DNA of 33,901 bases, from assembly GCA_035537095.1 (NCBI GenBank), contig DATLMV010000063.1, positions 1-33,901 of the forward strand, read 5' to 3'. The position numbers and the translations under genes are program-made. The number at the start of each line of letters is the position of its first letter. Position 1 is the first letter of the stretch. The notes beneath the pieces were generated by a model. That model was not told where the DNA came from. It searched no databases and saw nothing but the letters and a program-made list of their open reading frames with translations. Below, piece by piece: positions 1 through 7,949 of this stretch. This DNA comes from DASWNP01 sp035537095 (GTDB lineage Bacteria; Acidobacteriota; Blastocatellia; Pyrinomonadales; Pyrinomonadaceae).

Positions 1-118
1 CACACAAGTTTTAGAACGCTTCACGCCAACAGCAGACATCCGCCGGGACGGAGAAACGCGCGTTTCTCCGTCCCGGCGGATGTCTGCTGTTGGCGTGAAG
101 CGTTCTAAAACTTGTGTG
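1..118. repeat. 118-bp perfect palindrome at window edge
   Basis: Bases 1-59 are the exact reverse complement of bases 60-118, with no loop and no mismatch; the axis lies between 59 and 60. It ends 18 bp after the stop of the oxidase subunit IV gene. The GC-rich middle could act as a bidirectional terminator, but a loop-free perfect palindrome of this length is unstable in living cells. Its position at the very first base suggests a contig end folded back on itself during assembly or library preparation. Only one arm may be real. Confidence 0.9.
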
Positions 119-136
119 ACGGGTCTCGTCTCGATT

Positions 137-436
137 TCAACGCGGATAGACGAACCAGCCGCGACTGAAATAGTCGCTGAGGGTCAAGACCATCATGATG
201 CCGAGCCAGAAGATGCCGGAGGCGACGACGAGCATGACGAGCCTTGAGCCGTAGCGGACGTGCATGAAGTAGAGGATGACGAGCGTCGCTTTGGTGACGG
301 CGATGGTCATGGCGATGATGTCGTTGAGCGACCCGCCGAAGTCAATCCGCGCGGCCAAGACCGTCAGTATCGTCCCCACCATCAGCGCGGCGAAGACCCC
401 GAAATAGATTTTTCTCTGGACGATATGTTCCGACAT
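137..436 (-). CDS. ctaF: Cytochrome c oxidase subunit IV (caa3-type, prokaryotic COX4 family)
   Basis: Small membrane subunit of the haem-copper oxidase; it stabilises the complex and carries no cofactor. The 99 residues hold three hydrophobic segments (about 12-30, 40-60 and 66-88), including a histidine in YFMHVRYG, the usual layout of the bacterial subunit IV family. Its place directly after subunits II, I and III supports the assignment. The ATG is preceded by a GAGGGTGA ribosome site, and 18 bp separate it from subunit III. It is the last gene of the operon. The fold is weakly conserved, so the call rests on length, membrane pattern and position. Confidence 0.88.
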   Translation of the reverse strand: MSEHIVQRKIYFGVFAALMVGTILTVLAARIDFGGSLNDIIAMTIAVTKATLVILYFMHVRYGSRLVMLVVASGIFWLGIMMVLTLSDYFSRGWFVYPR

Positions 437-454
437 AACTTAAATCACCCTCGC

Positions 455-1156
455 TTAGTGTCCTCCGCCGTAGTGCGCGCCGAGCAGGTAGAGCAGCGGG
501 AAGAGGAAAATCCAGACGATGTCAACGAAGTGCCAGTAGAGCCCGAACAACTCGACGGGCGCGTGATATTCGGGCGAATAGCGTTCGCGCCATGCGGCGT
601 ACATGATGGGCAGAAGGATGGCGATGCCGATGATCATGTGGAGCGCGTGCAGGCCCGTCATCGCAAAGTAAATCCAGTAGAACATCTGGATGTTGCGCTC
701 CTCGACGTTCGGCGCGAGATGCCCGCCCCAATGAAACCAGCCGCTCAGGGGAATCAGGTTGTGCGTGTACTTGTCGTAATACTCGATGGCCTTGACGCCC
801 AGAAACGTCGTGCCGAGCAGGGCCGTTAAGGCCATGAAGAAGACCTGCGTGCGGCGGTTGCGCCCGACCTGCGTGGCCCAGACGGCGAGCGCCATCGTCA
901 AACTGCTGCAAATCAGGACGACCGTATTGAGCGCGCCGAGTTTCCAGTTGAGATGGTTGCTCGCGGCGGCGAAGGCGTCCGGATACTTCGTGCGGTAGAT
1001 GATGTAGACGAGAAAGAGCCCGCCGAAGAACATCACCTCTTGAATCAGGAAGACCCACATGCCGAGGTTTCCGGCCTCGCGCTGTTGCTCGAGATTGTCG
1101 AAGTGATGGGCGAGCGCCGCGTGCGCGGCCCTGTGTTCGTCAACCATTTCAGCCAA
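455..1156 (-). CDS. ctaE: Cytochrome c oxidase subunit III
   Basis: Integral membrane subunit of the caa3 oxidase, important for stability and proton-uptake behaviour. The 233 residues begin with a short cytoplasmic stretch, then GNLGMWVFLIQEVMFFGG, typical of the first helix of subunit III, and end with FVDIVWIFLFPLLYLLG, the conserved last helix. About five membrane helices are visible, as in the short bacterial form. I chose the TTG at 1156 because AGGAG lies 8 nt upstream of it; the ATG three codons later would be 17 nt away. Only 3 bp separate it from subunit I, so the two are probably translationally coupled. Confidence 0.95.
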   Translation of the reverse strand: MAEMVDEHRAAHAALAHHFDNLEQQREAGNLGMWVFLIQEVMFFGGLFLVYIIYRTKYPDAFAAASNHLNWKLGALNTVVLICSSLTMALAVWATQVGRNRRTQVFFMALTALLGTTFLGVKAIEYYDKYTHNLIPLSGWFHWGGHLAPNVEERNIQMFYWIYFAMTGLHALHMIIGIAILLPIMYAAWRERYSPEYHAPVELFGLYWHFVDIVWIFLFPLLYLLGAHYGGGH

Positions 1157-1159
1157 GAC

Positions 1160-2914
1160 TCACTCTCCTTTACTGTCGCCTTTGCTGTCGCCCATGCCGT
1201 GCGCCCCGTGCGCCGGTTGCGCCGATTCCTTGTCCGTCTCGGCGGGCAGACCGATCACCTTCATCTCCTCAATCGGGCGAAACTCGTAAGCCTCCCAAGT
1301 GACGATGGGCGTCCGCAGGAAGTTTTCCGTGGGCGGCGGCGAAGCGGTGCGCCATTCGAGTCCCGTGCCCGGCCAAGGGTTCGCCGGAGCGAAACGCCCG
1401 TAGCGCATTGACCAGATGAAGTAGATCATCGGCAGCAGAATCCCCGCGCCGAGGATGCTCGCGCCCGCCGTTGACATGACGTGCAAGACCTGCCAGAGCG
1501 GTTCGTCGAGCGGGTAGGCGTGATAGCGGCGCGGCATCCCCATGTAGCCTAGAAGAAACTGCGGAAAGAACGTCAGGTTGAAGCCGACGAAGATGACCAG
1601 CGCGGCGAAGCGCGCCCAACCTTCCGGATACATCCGGCCCGTGATCTTCGGCCACCAGTAATGAAGCCCGCCGAGATAGCCCATCAGCGCGCCGCCGACC
1701 ATGATGTAGTGAAAATGCGCGACGACGAAATAGGTGTCGTGCACGTGCACGTCCAAGCCGAGCGCGGCGAGAAAGAGTCCCGTCATGCCGCCGATGAGAA
1801 AGAGGCCGATGAAGGAGAGCGCGTAGAGCATCGGCGTGTCGTAGGAGATCGAACCCTTGTACATCGTCGCCGTCCAGTTGAAGACCTTGACCGCGCTCGG
1901 AATCGCCACCGCGTAGGAGATGACCGAAAAGATCATCCCCGCGTAGACCGATTGGCTCGACGTGAACATGTGATGTCCCCAGACGAGGAAGCCGAAGACC
2001 GCAATCGCCACGCTCGCAAAGGCGACGAACGAATAGCCGAAAATGTTCTTGCGCGAGAAGGTGGAGACCAGTTCGCTGACGACGCCCATCGAGGGCAGAA
2101 TCATGATGTAGACCGCCGGATGCGAATAGAACCAGAAGAGGTGCTGGAAGAGGACGGGGTCGCCGCCCAAGCGCGGGTCGAAGATGCCGATGTGCGCGAG
2201 GCGTTCGAGCGCGACGAGCAGGATGGTGATGGCGATGACGGGCGTGCCGAGAATAAAGATCAGGCTCGTCGCATAGTGCGACCAGATAAAGAGCGGGAGG
2301 CGAAACCAAGTCATGCCGGGCGCGCGCATCGTGTGAATGGTGACGATGAAATTGAGGCCCGTCAGAATCGAGGAGAAGCCGTTGATGAAGATGCCGAGAC
2401 CGGCGAGCACGACGTAGGTATTGGAGAAGTTGGTCGAGTAGGGCGTGTAGAAAGTCCAGCCCGTGTCTATGCCGCCGCTCAGGAGCGCCCAGAAGGTGAG
2501 CACGCCGCCGAGCATGTAGATATACCAACTCAACAAGTTGAGACGGGGAAAAGCGAGGTCTTTCGCGCCGATCATTATCGGGATGAGAAAGTTTCCGAGC
2601 ACGGCGGGGATTGACGGGATGAGAAAGAAGAAGACCATCAAGATGCCGTGATGCGTGAACATCTTGTTGTAGGTCTGCGCCTGCACGAGGTCGCCGACGG
2701 GCGTCATCAACTCAAGGCGGATGGCGATGGCGTATGCGCCGCCGAGCGCGAAGAAGAAGCTGACGGAGGCCAGATAGAGTAGCGCGATGCGCTTGTGGTC
2801 GAGGGTCAGGAGCCACGACTTGATGCCGTAGTCGGCGTTCAAGTAGTTGACGTGCGGATGCCTGCCCCGCCACTCGTCGGCCCTCGTCTCCGTGGTTACT
2901 GCTGCTGTGCTCAT
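1160..2914 (-). CDS. ctaD: Cytochrome c oxidase subunit I, A2-type
   Basis: Catalytic subunit that reduces O2 to water and pumps protons. It has 584 residues and about 12 helices. Visible ligands are His89 (FTHHG) and His402 for haem a, His400 for haem a3, and His265, His314 and His315 for CuB; Tyr269 is the expected cross-linked tyrosine. The D-channel glutamate of A1 enzymes (HPEVY) is missing: the motif is YSHPAVY (263-269). This Tyr-Ser form defines A2 oxidases such as the caa3 enzymes of Thermus and Rhodothermus. The C-terminal tail (about 545-584) is hydrophilic. The gene starts 59 bp after subunit II. Confidence 0.98.
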   Translation of the reverse strand: MSTAAVTTETRADEWRGRHPHVNYLNADYGIKSWLLTLDHKRIALLYLASVSFFFALGGAYAIAIRLELMTPVGDLVQAQTYNKMFTHHGILMVFFFLIPSIPAVLGNFLIPIMIGAKDLAFPRLNLLSWYIYMLGGVLTFWALLSGGIDTGWTFYTPYSTNFSNTYVVLAGLGIFINGFSSILTGLNFIVTIHTMRAPGMTWFRLPLFIWSHYATSLIFILGTPVIAITILLVALERLAHIGIFDPRLGGDPVLFQHLFWFYSHPAVYIMILPSMGVVSELVSTFSRKNIFGYSFVAFASVAIAVFGFLVWGHHMFTSSQSVYAGMIFSVISYAVAIPSAVKVFNWTATMYKGSISYDTPMLYALSFIGLFLIGGMTGLFLAALGLDVHVHDTYFVVAHFHYIMVGGALMGYLGGLHYWWPKITGRMYPEGWARFAALVIFVGFNLTFFPQFLLGYMGMPRRYHAYPLDEPLWQVLHVMSTAGASILGAGILLPMIYFIWSMRYGRFAPANPWPGTGLEWRTASPPPTENFLRTPIVTWEAYEFRPIEEMKVIGLPAETDKESAQPAHGAHGMGDSKGDSKGE

Positions 2915-2973
2915 AATTCCTCTTGTCCGGTTCCTTGTCTTGACGATTCCTAAACGCTAATCCTACTGCTCCA

Positions 2974-4098
2974 CTACTGCGGCGGCGGCGACTGCCGGTT
3001 CTCCTGCCCCTGCGTCGCGCCTGCGGGGGGCTGATTAGCACGGCGCGGGTCGGTCGCGCCGATGGGGTTCGAGCGTTGCGTATCGGGCTGGATGCCGGTG
3101 GTGGTAGTGCCTGTGCCGCCGGTCGTCCCTGCTGCGCCCGCGCCTGTGCCGCCCGCAACGGGCGTGCCGAGCGAGCGGATATAGGCGATGAGATAGAGCA
3201 ACTGTTCCTCGTTCACCTGTCCCTGATAGGTCGGCATAATCTGCTGGAATCCGGCGACCGTTTTGGCGCGCGGGTTGACGATTGACTCGCGGATATAAGC
3301 CTCGTCGGCGACGATGGTTTCGCCGTTCTCCAACTGCTGCTGCTGGCCGAAGACGCCCTCCAACATGGGGCCGCGTCCCTGCGTGTCGGCGCGATGGCAA
3401 CTGGCGCAGCCCAAATCCTGAAAGAGTTTCTGGCCTTGCGAGGCCGGAGACTCGCTCGCGCCGCCCGAGAGCCATGCCTGATACTCGGTCGGCTCCATGA
3501 CGACTATCCAGCCGACCATCCCCGAATGATTCGTGCCGCAATACTCGGCGCAGAAGAGATAGAAGCGTCCGGTCTTGGTCGCCTCGAACCACGCGTAGGT
3601 GTATTTACCGGGAACCACGTCGGACTTGATGCGGAAGGCCGGGACGTAGAAGCTGTGAATCACGTCTTCGGTCGTCATCGTCAGCTTGACGCGGCTGCCG
3701 ACGGGGACGTGCAGTTCGTTGATCTCGCGCTGTCCCTCCTGATGTTGAAACTTCCACATCCATTGTTTGCCGACGACGTAAATCTCAATCGCGTCGTCGT
3801 TCAAGGGACGGTACAACTTGAAATAGACGCTCGCGCCCCAGACGAAGATGGTCATGGCGATGAGGAGCGGAATCACCGTCCAGAGGGTTTCGAGTTTCAT
3901 CGAACCGGCGACGGGTCGCGGCAGTTCGGCGGGGTCGCGCCGCCGGTAGCGGATGGCGAAATAGACGATCAGCGCGGTGATGAGCGTGGAGAAAAAGATC
4001 GTGATGGCGATCAGATACAGATAGAGCGCGTCCACCTCTCCGGCGACCGTCGAAGCCTGTTCGGGCGCGAATGGCACCCATACCTGAAATAACAGCAT
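2974..4098 (-). CDS. ctaC: Cytochrome c oxidase subunit II with fused cytochrome c (caa3-type)
   Basis: Receives electrons through a C-terminal haem c and passes them via CuA to subunit I. It has 374 residues. Two N-terminal helices (about 23-50 and 70-92) precede the CuA cupredoxin domain, which shows DVIHSF and the binuclear site CAEYCGTNHSGM. A cytochrome c domain with CASCH follows, which defines a caa3 enzyme. The last ~65 residues are a Gly/Thr/Pro/Gln-rich tail with no recognised fold, absent from typical homologues. The ATG lies 3 bp after the sco stop. Its electron donor is probably ActE or ActA of the adjacent complex. Confidence 0.97.
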   Translation of the reverse strand: MLLFQVWVPFAPEQASTVAGEVDALYLYLIAITIFFSTLITALIVYFAIRYRRRDPAELPRPVAGSMKLETLWTVIPLLIAMTIFVWGASVYFKLYRPLNDDAIEIYVVGKQWMWKFQHQEGQREINELHVPVGSRVKLTMTTEDVIHSFYVPAFRIKSDVVPGKYTYAWFEATKTGRFYLFCAEYCGTNHSGMVGWIVVMEPTEYQAWLSGGASESPASQGQKLFQDLGCASCHRADTQGRGPMLEGVFGQQQQLENGETIVADEAYIRESIVNPRAKTVAGFQQIMPTYQGQVNEEQLLYLIAYIRSLGTPVAGGTGAGAAGTTGGTGTTTTGIQPDTQRSNPIGATDPRRANQPPAGATQGQENRQSPPPQ

Positions 4099-4101
4099 GA
4101 C

Positions 4102-5061
4102 CTAAGCCGCTCCTCCTAACCGGACGGTGTCGTCCCACTCGTCCTCACCCCCGCGCCTGTGTCGCCGCTTCAAGACCAGCACGAGCGCGATGACGCCGCC
4201 GACCGTCAAGACGCCCGCCACCCGCAGGATGTTCATAATGACGGGGCCGTATTTGCCCGTCGTCGGGTCGTAGTGATAGCAATAGAGAATCAGTTTATCT
4301 ACGGGCGAGCCGATGCGGTTCTGCGAAGCTTCGACGAGGCCGAGCCGCAACTCTTTGGGCGCATACTCGATGCCGTAGAAGTAGTGCGAGAGCTTGCCCT
4401 CCGGCGTCAAGACCATCAACGCGCTCGCGTGCGCGAACTGCTTCGACGCCTCGTCCCAACGATATCGAAACCCGACCGCTTCAGTTAACCGGCGGATATT
4501 TTCTTCGTCGCCCGTCAGGAAGTGCCAGCCCTCCTGCGCGCCCGCGCGCCCGTAGCGTTTGAGATAGGTCTCCCTTTTGCGCGCGGCCAGTTCGGGACGC
4601 TCGTGCGGGTCGAAGCTGACGGTGACGGCGTTGAACTCGCGCCCCGCGTCGAATGATAAAGCCTCCATCGCGCCCACCTGCCCGTTCAAAACCTGATTGC
4701 AGAGCATCGGGCATTCGTAATAGACGAGCGACAAAAGGACGGGCTTGCCCTCCTTGAAGTAGTCGCCGAGACGGACGGCGCGTCCCGTCTGGTCGCGGAA
4801 CGAAAGGTCGAGCGGAACCTGCGCGTTCAGGCGTTGGTCAATCCCGACCTCCTTGAGTATCTCCGGCTTCCCGCCCTGCGGCATCGAACTCTGCGGCGGC
4901 CTCCCGTACTGCGCGCGCGCGGGCGCGAGGCACAAGGCACAAGGTAAAAGGTAAAAGGCGAGCAGAAGCAGAGGACGGCGCAACGCTCGCGTGCGTCTCC
5001 CTCCGGCGCTCGATACAGCTTTCACTTTTGCCTTTTGCCTTTTCACTTTTTCCTTCTTCAT
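4102..5061 (-). CDS. sco: SCO1/SenC-family copper chaperone
   Basis: Thioredoxin-like, membrane-anchored chaperone that delivers copper to the CuA site of oxidase subunit II. From the ATG at 5061 it has 319 residues. The copper ligands are Cys117 and Cys121 (ECPMLC) and His211 (FAHASAL). A C-terminal helix (about 285-305) is followed by a basic tail. The start overlaps the previous stop as TAATG, which fixes it; an upstream extension would be out of context. The first 50 residues are a signal peptide encoded by a heptamer inverted repeat: n-region KKEKVKRQKAKVKA, core LLLAFYLLPCALC, likely cleavage after APARA. The n-region is almost identical to that of the unrelated ActE. Confidence 0.95.
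   Translation of the reverse strand: MKKEKVKRQKAKVKAVSSAGGRRTRALRRPLLLLAFYLLPCALCLAPARAQYGRPPQSSMPQGGKPEILKEVGIDQRLNAQVPLDLSFRDQTGRAVRLGDYFKEGKPVLLSLVYYECPMLCNQVLNGQVGAMEALSFDAGREFNAVTVSFDPHERPELAARKRETYLKRYGRAGAQEGWHFLTGDEENIRRLTEAVGFRYRWDEASKQFAHASALMVLTPEGKLSHYFYGIEYAPKELRLGLVEASQNRIGSPVDKLILYCYHYDPTTGKYGPVIMNILRVAGVLTVGGVIALVLVLKRRHRRGGEDEWDDTVRLGGAA
4928..5058. repeat. Heptamer inverted array A (inside sco signal-peptide codons)
   Basis: Left arm 4928-4960: units AGGCACA, AGGCACA, AGGTAAA, AGGTAAA, AGGCGA. Right arm 5020-5058: units TTTCACT, TTTGCCT, TTTGCCT, TTTCACT, TTTTCCT. The arms are inverted around a ~60-bp GC-rich spacer. Read on the minus strand, the right arm encodes the Lys/Arg-rich start of Sco and the left arm its hydrophobic core. 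The stretch 5025-5059 matches 7901-7935 of array C at 34 of 35 positions. Confidence 0.9.
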
Positions 5062-5666
5062 TACTGGTTCTTCACTTCCGTCTGCTGTCCCGAACTCGAA
5101 GCGGACGGCAACTGCTCGCCCGCGTGCGCCGGTTGTTGTTGTCCGGCGGCGGGCGCGTTGCTGTTGCTTGCGCCGCTGCTCTGCGTCTTCTGCTGTTCGC
5201 GCTGCACGTAGAGCCGCATCGCCTCGCCGATGGGGATACCGTGCGCGCCGGTCGTCTCGTCGCGCCAGCCCTCGCGCAGTTCGCGCTCCCACTTCTCGCG
5301 GACGACTCTCATCTCCGACTGCGGCTCCTTCAATTCGAGATTGACGCCCTCGGCCCCGAAGCCGCGCGACGCCTGCAAGCGCGGCTCGGGCGGCAGCCTC
5401 TCCTTGCCGACACGCGCGAGCGGCGAGGCGGGCGGCTCGGCGGTCTTCTCACGCGTGTCGAAATATTTGAACATCCCGAACATCAACACGCTGACGGCGA
5501 CGCCGAAGAGGAACAGCCCGGCGACGAACTTGGCAATCGGGCCGACGCTCACGTCCGTGTGCTCGTGCTCCACGTCCGGGTTCGTGATAAACGACACGTC
5601 CGGCGTCTCGTGGATATCGTCCTGCCGCCGCTTGCCCCGGTGATGTATCGTGTCCCGCTCTTTCAA
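5061..5666 (-). CDS. Membrane-anchored protein of the ACIII/oxidase operon, function unknown
   Basis: I do not recognise a named family. The 201 residues comprise a hydrophilic, acidic/His-containing N-terminus (NPDVEHEHTDVSVG), one helix (about 44-66, FVAGLFLFGVAVSVLMFGMF), a periplasmic domain with PPEPRLQ and HGIPIGEAMRLY, and a Gln/Ser/Ala-rich tail from about 160. The start is a TTG at 5666, with GGAGG 7 nt upstream. The stop overlaps the sco start (TAATG). Its place between actF and sco suggests an accessory or assembly role for ACIII or for coupling ACIII to the oxidase. I recall similar single-helix proteins next to ACIII operons, but this needs a profile search. Confidence 0.8.
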   Translation of the reverse strand: MKERDTIHHRGKRRQDDIHETPDVSFITNPDVEHEHTDVSVGPIAKFVAGLFLFGVAVSVLMFGMFKYFDTREKTAEPPASPLARVGKERLPPEPRLQASRGFGAEGVNLELKEPQSEMRVVREKWERELREGWRDETTGAHGIPIGEAMRLYVQREQQKTQSSGASNSNAPAAGQQQPAHAGEQLPSASSSGQQTEVKNQ

Positions 5667-5682
5667 CGCTCAACCTCCAAAC

Positions 5683-5768
5683 GATTGAATCATTGATTCA
5701 TTTACTCATTGATTCATTGATTCATTTAAAAACAATCAGTCAATGAATCAATGAACAAATGAAACAAT
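5683..5768. repeat. Octamer-like inverted array B (actF / 201-residue gene junction)
   Basis: Left arm 5683-5727 carries TGATTCAT-type units (about 8-bp period), and right arm 5733-5768 carries the inverse CAATGAAT units, with only about 5 bp between them. This AT-rich hairpin fills the gap between the actF stop and the ribosome site of the next gene. It contains TGA and TAA triplets. The unit sequence differs from all other arrays here, but the inverted layout is the same. Confidence 0.85.
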
Positions 5769-5772
5769 CCCC

Positions 5773-7002
5773 TCAGTGGTGTCCGGCCCCTTCGCCGACG
5801 GATTCGGCGAGGTCGTCCGCTTGCACGGGCAGCAACGGTCGCTGTTTGAGTTGCCATGCGAAATAGGCGAGCCAGATGCCGCCGAGTCCGACGGTCGCGC
5901 CGAACATGGTCAGAAAATCGAGCGCGCTGAAATGGGGTGCGCCCTCGCCCTGATGCTCGGCGGGCGCGACCAGATAGATCATGTCAACGACGCGCATCAC
6001 GAGCACTAGCAAGGCGACCCAGACGAGCTTGCGCGCATCGCGCTTCAGGTTGCGCGAGAGCAGGAGGACGAAGGGCAGAGCGAAGTTCAAGAGGACGAGC
6101 GCGAGGCCCACGTACTGCCAGCCGCCGCGCAGGCGGCGCAGATACCACGGCGTCTCCTCCGGCAGATTGCCCGACCACGTGATCAGAAATTGCGAGAAGG
6201 CGAAATAGGCGTAGAGCATCACGAAGGCGAGCATCAGCTTGCCGTAGTCGTGAAAGTGTCGCGACGCGAAGACGCGCGACATCGGCTCGCGCTGCGCGAG
6301 TATCCCTGCGACGACTATCACGAAGGCGAGCGCGCTCAAGCCCCAACTCGCCATCAGCAGCAGCCCGTAAATCGTCGAGAACCAATGCGGCTCAAGCGAC
6401 ATCAGCCAGTCAACGGACGCGAACGTCACCGTCAGACCGAACAGCAGGATGCCGGGGCCGCTCACGTTCTGAAGTTTGCGTCTGACGCGCGGGTCGCCCG
6501 TGTGATCCTGTTGGAGCGACCACTTGTTCAAGAGGTACGCGAGCCCGCCCCAGACGACGAAGTAGAAGACGAAGCGGCCCAGAAAAAAGGGCGCGTTGAG
6601 ATAGAGTTGCTTCTCCTGCAAAACCTTGTCGTGGCTGACCGCTTCCGGGTTCGACCACTCGTAGAGCGAATGCCCGTGCGGGTGAACGAAAAGAGAGACG
6701 GCAATCGGGAGAAAGGCGACGGCGAGCAGCGGGAGCGTGCGCGTCGCGGCCTCGAAGATGCGACGGATGACGAGCCCCCACGCGCCGCCCGAAAGGTGGT
6801 GCAGCATCATGATCGCCATGCTGCCGACGGCGATGCCGACCCAGAAGACGTAGGCCACCAGATAAGCACGGAAGAACTCCACCGCGCCGCCGACGAGGAA
6901 CGCCAGCGCGCTCGCGGCGACGAGCACGACGACGCCGACGAGCAGGGCGCGCGTCCGGTAGCGTTCAAACTCGGGCGGAACTGCGTACGTAGCCGTATCC
7001 AT
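5773..7002 (-). CDS. actF: Alternative complex III subunit ActF (NrfD-like quinol-binding membrane protein)
   Basis: One of two large NrfD/PsrC-type membrane subunits of the quinol:cytochrome c oxidoreductase; takes part in quinol binding and possibly proton movement. From the ATG at 7002 it has 409 residues and about ten helices. Conserved stretches include GSMAIMMLHHLSGGAWG, SVDWLMSLEPHWFSTIYG and the terminal APHFSALDFLTMFGA. The ATG overlaps the actE stop as TGATG, which rejects a 113-residue Arg-rich extension upstream. It is paralogous to ActC in the same operon. A repeat array directly follows its stop. Confidence 0.95.
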   Translation of the reverse strand: MDTATYAVPPEFERYRTRALLVGVVVLVAASALAFLVGGAVEFFRAYLVAYVFWVGIAVGSMAIMMLHHLSGGAWGLVIRRIFEAATRTLPLLAVAFLPIAVSLFVHPHGHSLYEWSNPEAVSHDKVLQEKQLYLNAPFFLGRFVFYFVVWGGLAYLLNKWSLQQDHTGDPRVRRKLQNVSGPGILLFGLTVTFASVDWLMSLEPHWFSTIYGLLLMASWGLSALAFVIVVAGILAQREPMSRVFASRHFHDYGKLMLAFVMLYAYFAFSQFLITWSGNLPEETPWYLRRLRGGWQYVGLALVLLNFALPFVLLLSRNLKRDARKLVWVALLVLVMRVVDMIYLVAPAEHQGEGAPHFSALDFLTMFGATVGLGGIWLAYFAWQLKQRPLLPVQADDLAESVGEGAGHH

Positions 7003-7949
7003 CAGCGATGTGTTCCTCCCTGTTGCTGCTCCTGATGCCCGCCTGTCGTCGTCCCCTGTGTCGTTTTGCGGATTCGCTCCTGCGCGTCCGGCGGCAAGTC
7101 GGCGACGGTCGCGCGCCTCGACAACTGCAACGCGCGCACGTAGGCGATAATCCGCCAGCGATCCTCCCACGGAATCTGCGCGGCGTAGTCGGGCATCGCT
7201 CCCCACCCGTTCGTGATCACGTCGAAGTAGTGCGCGGCGGCGGCCTCGCCGGTCTGCAAGCGTTCTTCGTGGAACGAGGGCGGGCGGCGGAAACCTCTGC
7301 GCACAATCATGCCGTCGCCGTCGCCCGTCGCGCCGTGACACATCGAACAGTAGATATTGAAACGCTCCTGCCCGCGCTCCAACGCCGCCGCGTCAATGGG
7401 AAAAGGGAACACGTCCGGCCCGCCCTGCGCCGACTGCTGCTGCGCGCCCGCCTGATTGTTGCCGCCCGCCGGGACGCCGCCCCCGACGTTTCCGCGCACG
7501 TTCACGTCGCCCGAAGGCTGCGCGCCGCCCCCGCCCGTCGAGAGATTCGTGCCCGCGTTCGACGCCCCGCCGCCCTGCGCCGCCGCCGCCGCGCCCTGCC
7601 GCTGCACGCTCGCCGCATCGGTCGCCGTCCGCGTGCCGGATGCACTCGCCTGCGCGCCCGCGTTCTTGCCGCTGTACTGGTATGCGTCGGGGTCTCTGAA
7701 CTGCGCGCCGCGCGGGACGGTTCCCTCGACGGGCGGGCGCGACGCCTGCCCGTCCTTGAAGAACCCGCTCGGCTCATAGACCTCGTAGCGCGGCTGGTCT
7801 TGCATGTCCATCCGGCAAGACGAAAGGAAAAAGGCAAAAGGTAAAAGGCCAAAGGCCAGAACCCGCCGCCCCGAAACCCGGCGCGCGCGCGTGGCCTTCT
7901 CTTTTGCCTTTTGCCTTCTCACTTTTTCCTTCTTCTTAGTGTTCCACAT
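7002..7949 (-). CDS. actE: Alternative complex III subunit ActE (mono-haem cytochrome c lipoprotein)
   Basis: Periplasmic cytochrome c of ACIII, candidate electron exit toward the caa3 oxidase. It has 315 residues. The start is ATG 7949, overlapping actD by 14 bp. The signal is unusual: basic n-region KKKEKVRRQKAKEKA and core LAFGLLPFAFF leading to the lipobox LSSC (Cys45). Both parts are encoded by the arms of array C. Residues ~95-178 are an Ala/Gly/Gln-rich low-complexity insert. The cytochrome domain has Cys201, Cys204 and His205 (CSMCH), and the likely distal Met is in WGAMPDY. The start choice matters: a later start would lose the n-region. Confidence 0.93.
   Translation of the reverse strand: MWNTKKKEKVRRQKAKEKATRARRVSGRRVLAFGLLPFAFFLSSCRMDMQDQPRYEVYEPSGFFKDGQASRPPVEGTVPRGAQFRDPDAYQYSGKNAGAQASASGTRTATDAASVQRQGAAAAAQGGGASNAGTNLSTGGGGAQPSGDVNVRGNVGGGVPAGGNNQAGAQQQSAQGGPDVFPFPIDAAALERGQERFNIYCSMCHGATGDGDGMIVRRGFRRPPSFHEERLQTGEAAAAHYFDVITNGWGAMPDYAAQIPWEDRWRIIAYVRALQLSRRATVADLPPDAQERIRKTTQGTTTGGHQEQQQGGTHR
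7823..7936. repeat. Heptamer inverted array C (inside actE signal-peptide codons)
   Basis: Left arm 7823-7858: units AAAGGAA, AAAGGCA, AAAGGTA, AAAGGCC, AAAGGCC. Right arm 7893-7936: CTTTTGC, CTTTTGC, CTTCTCA, CTTTTTC, CTTCTTC, preceded by GGCCTTCT. The spacer is about 34 bp and GC-rich. On the minus strand the right arm encodes the basic n-region and the left arm the hydrophobic core of ActE. The right arm also covers the junction with the last codons of actD. Confidence 0.9.

Noticed and set aside
5062..5292. 77-residue N-terminal extension of Sco
   Set aside because: It lies over the upstream gene in another frame, is Arg-rich and lacks a ribosome site. The ATG at 5061 overlaps the upstream stop and leads into a signal peptide.
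7003..7341. 113-residue N-terminal extension of ActF
   Set aside because: It overlaps actE coding sequence and is low-complexity Arg-rich. ActF homologues start near MDTATYAVPP, and TGATG coupling supports 7002.
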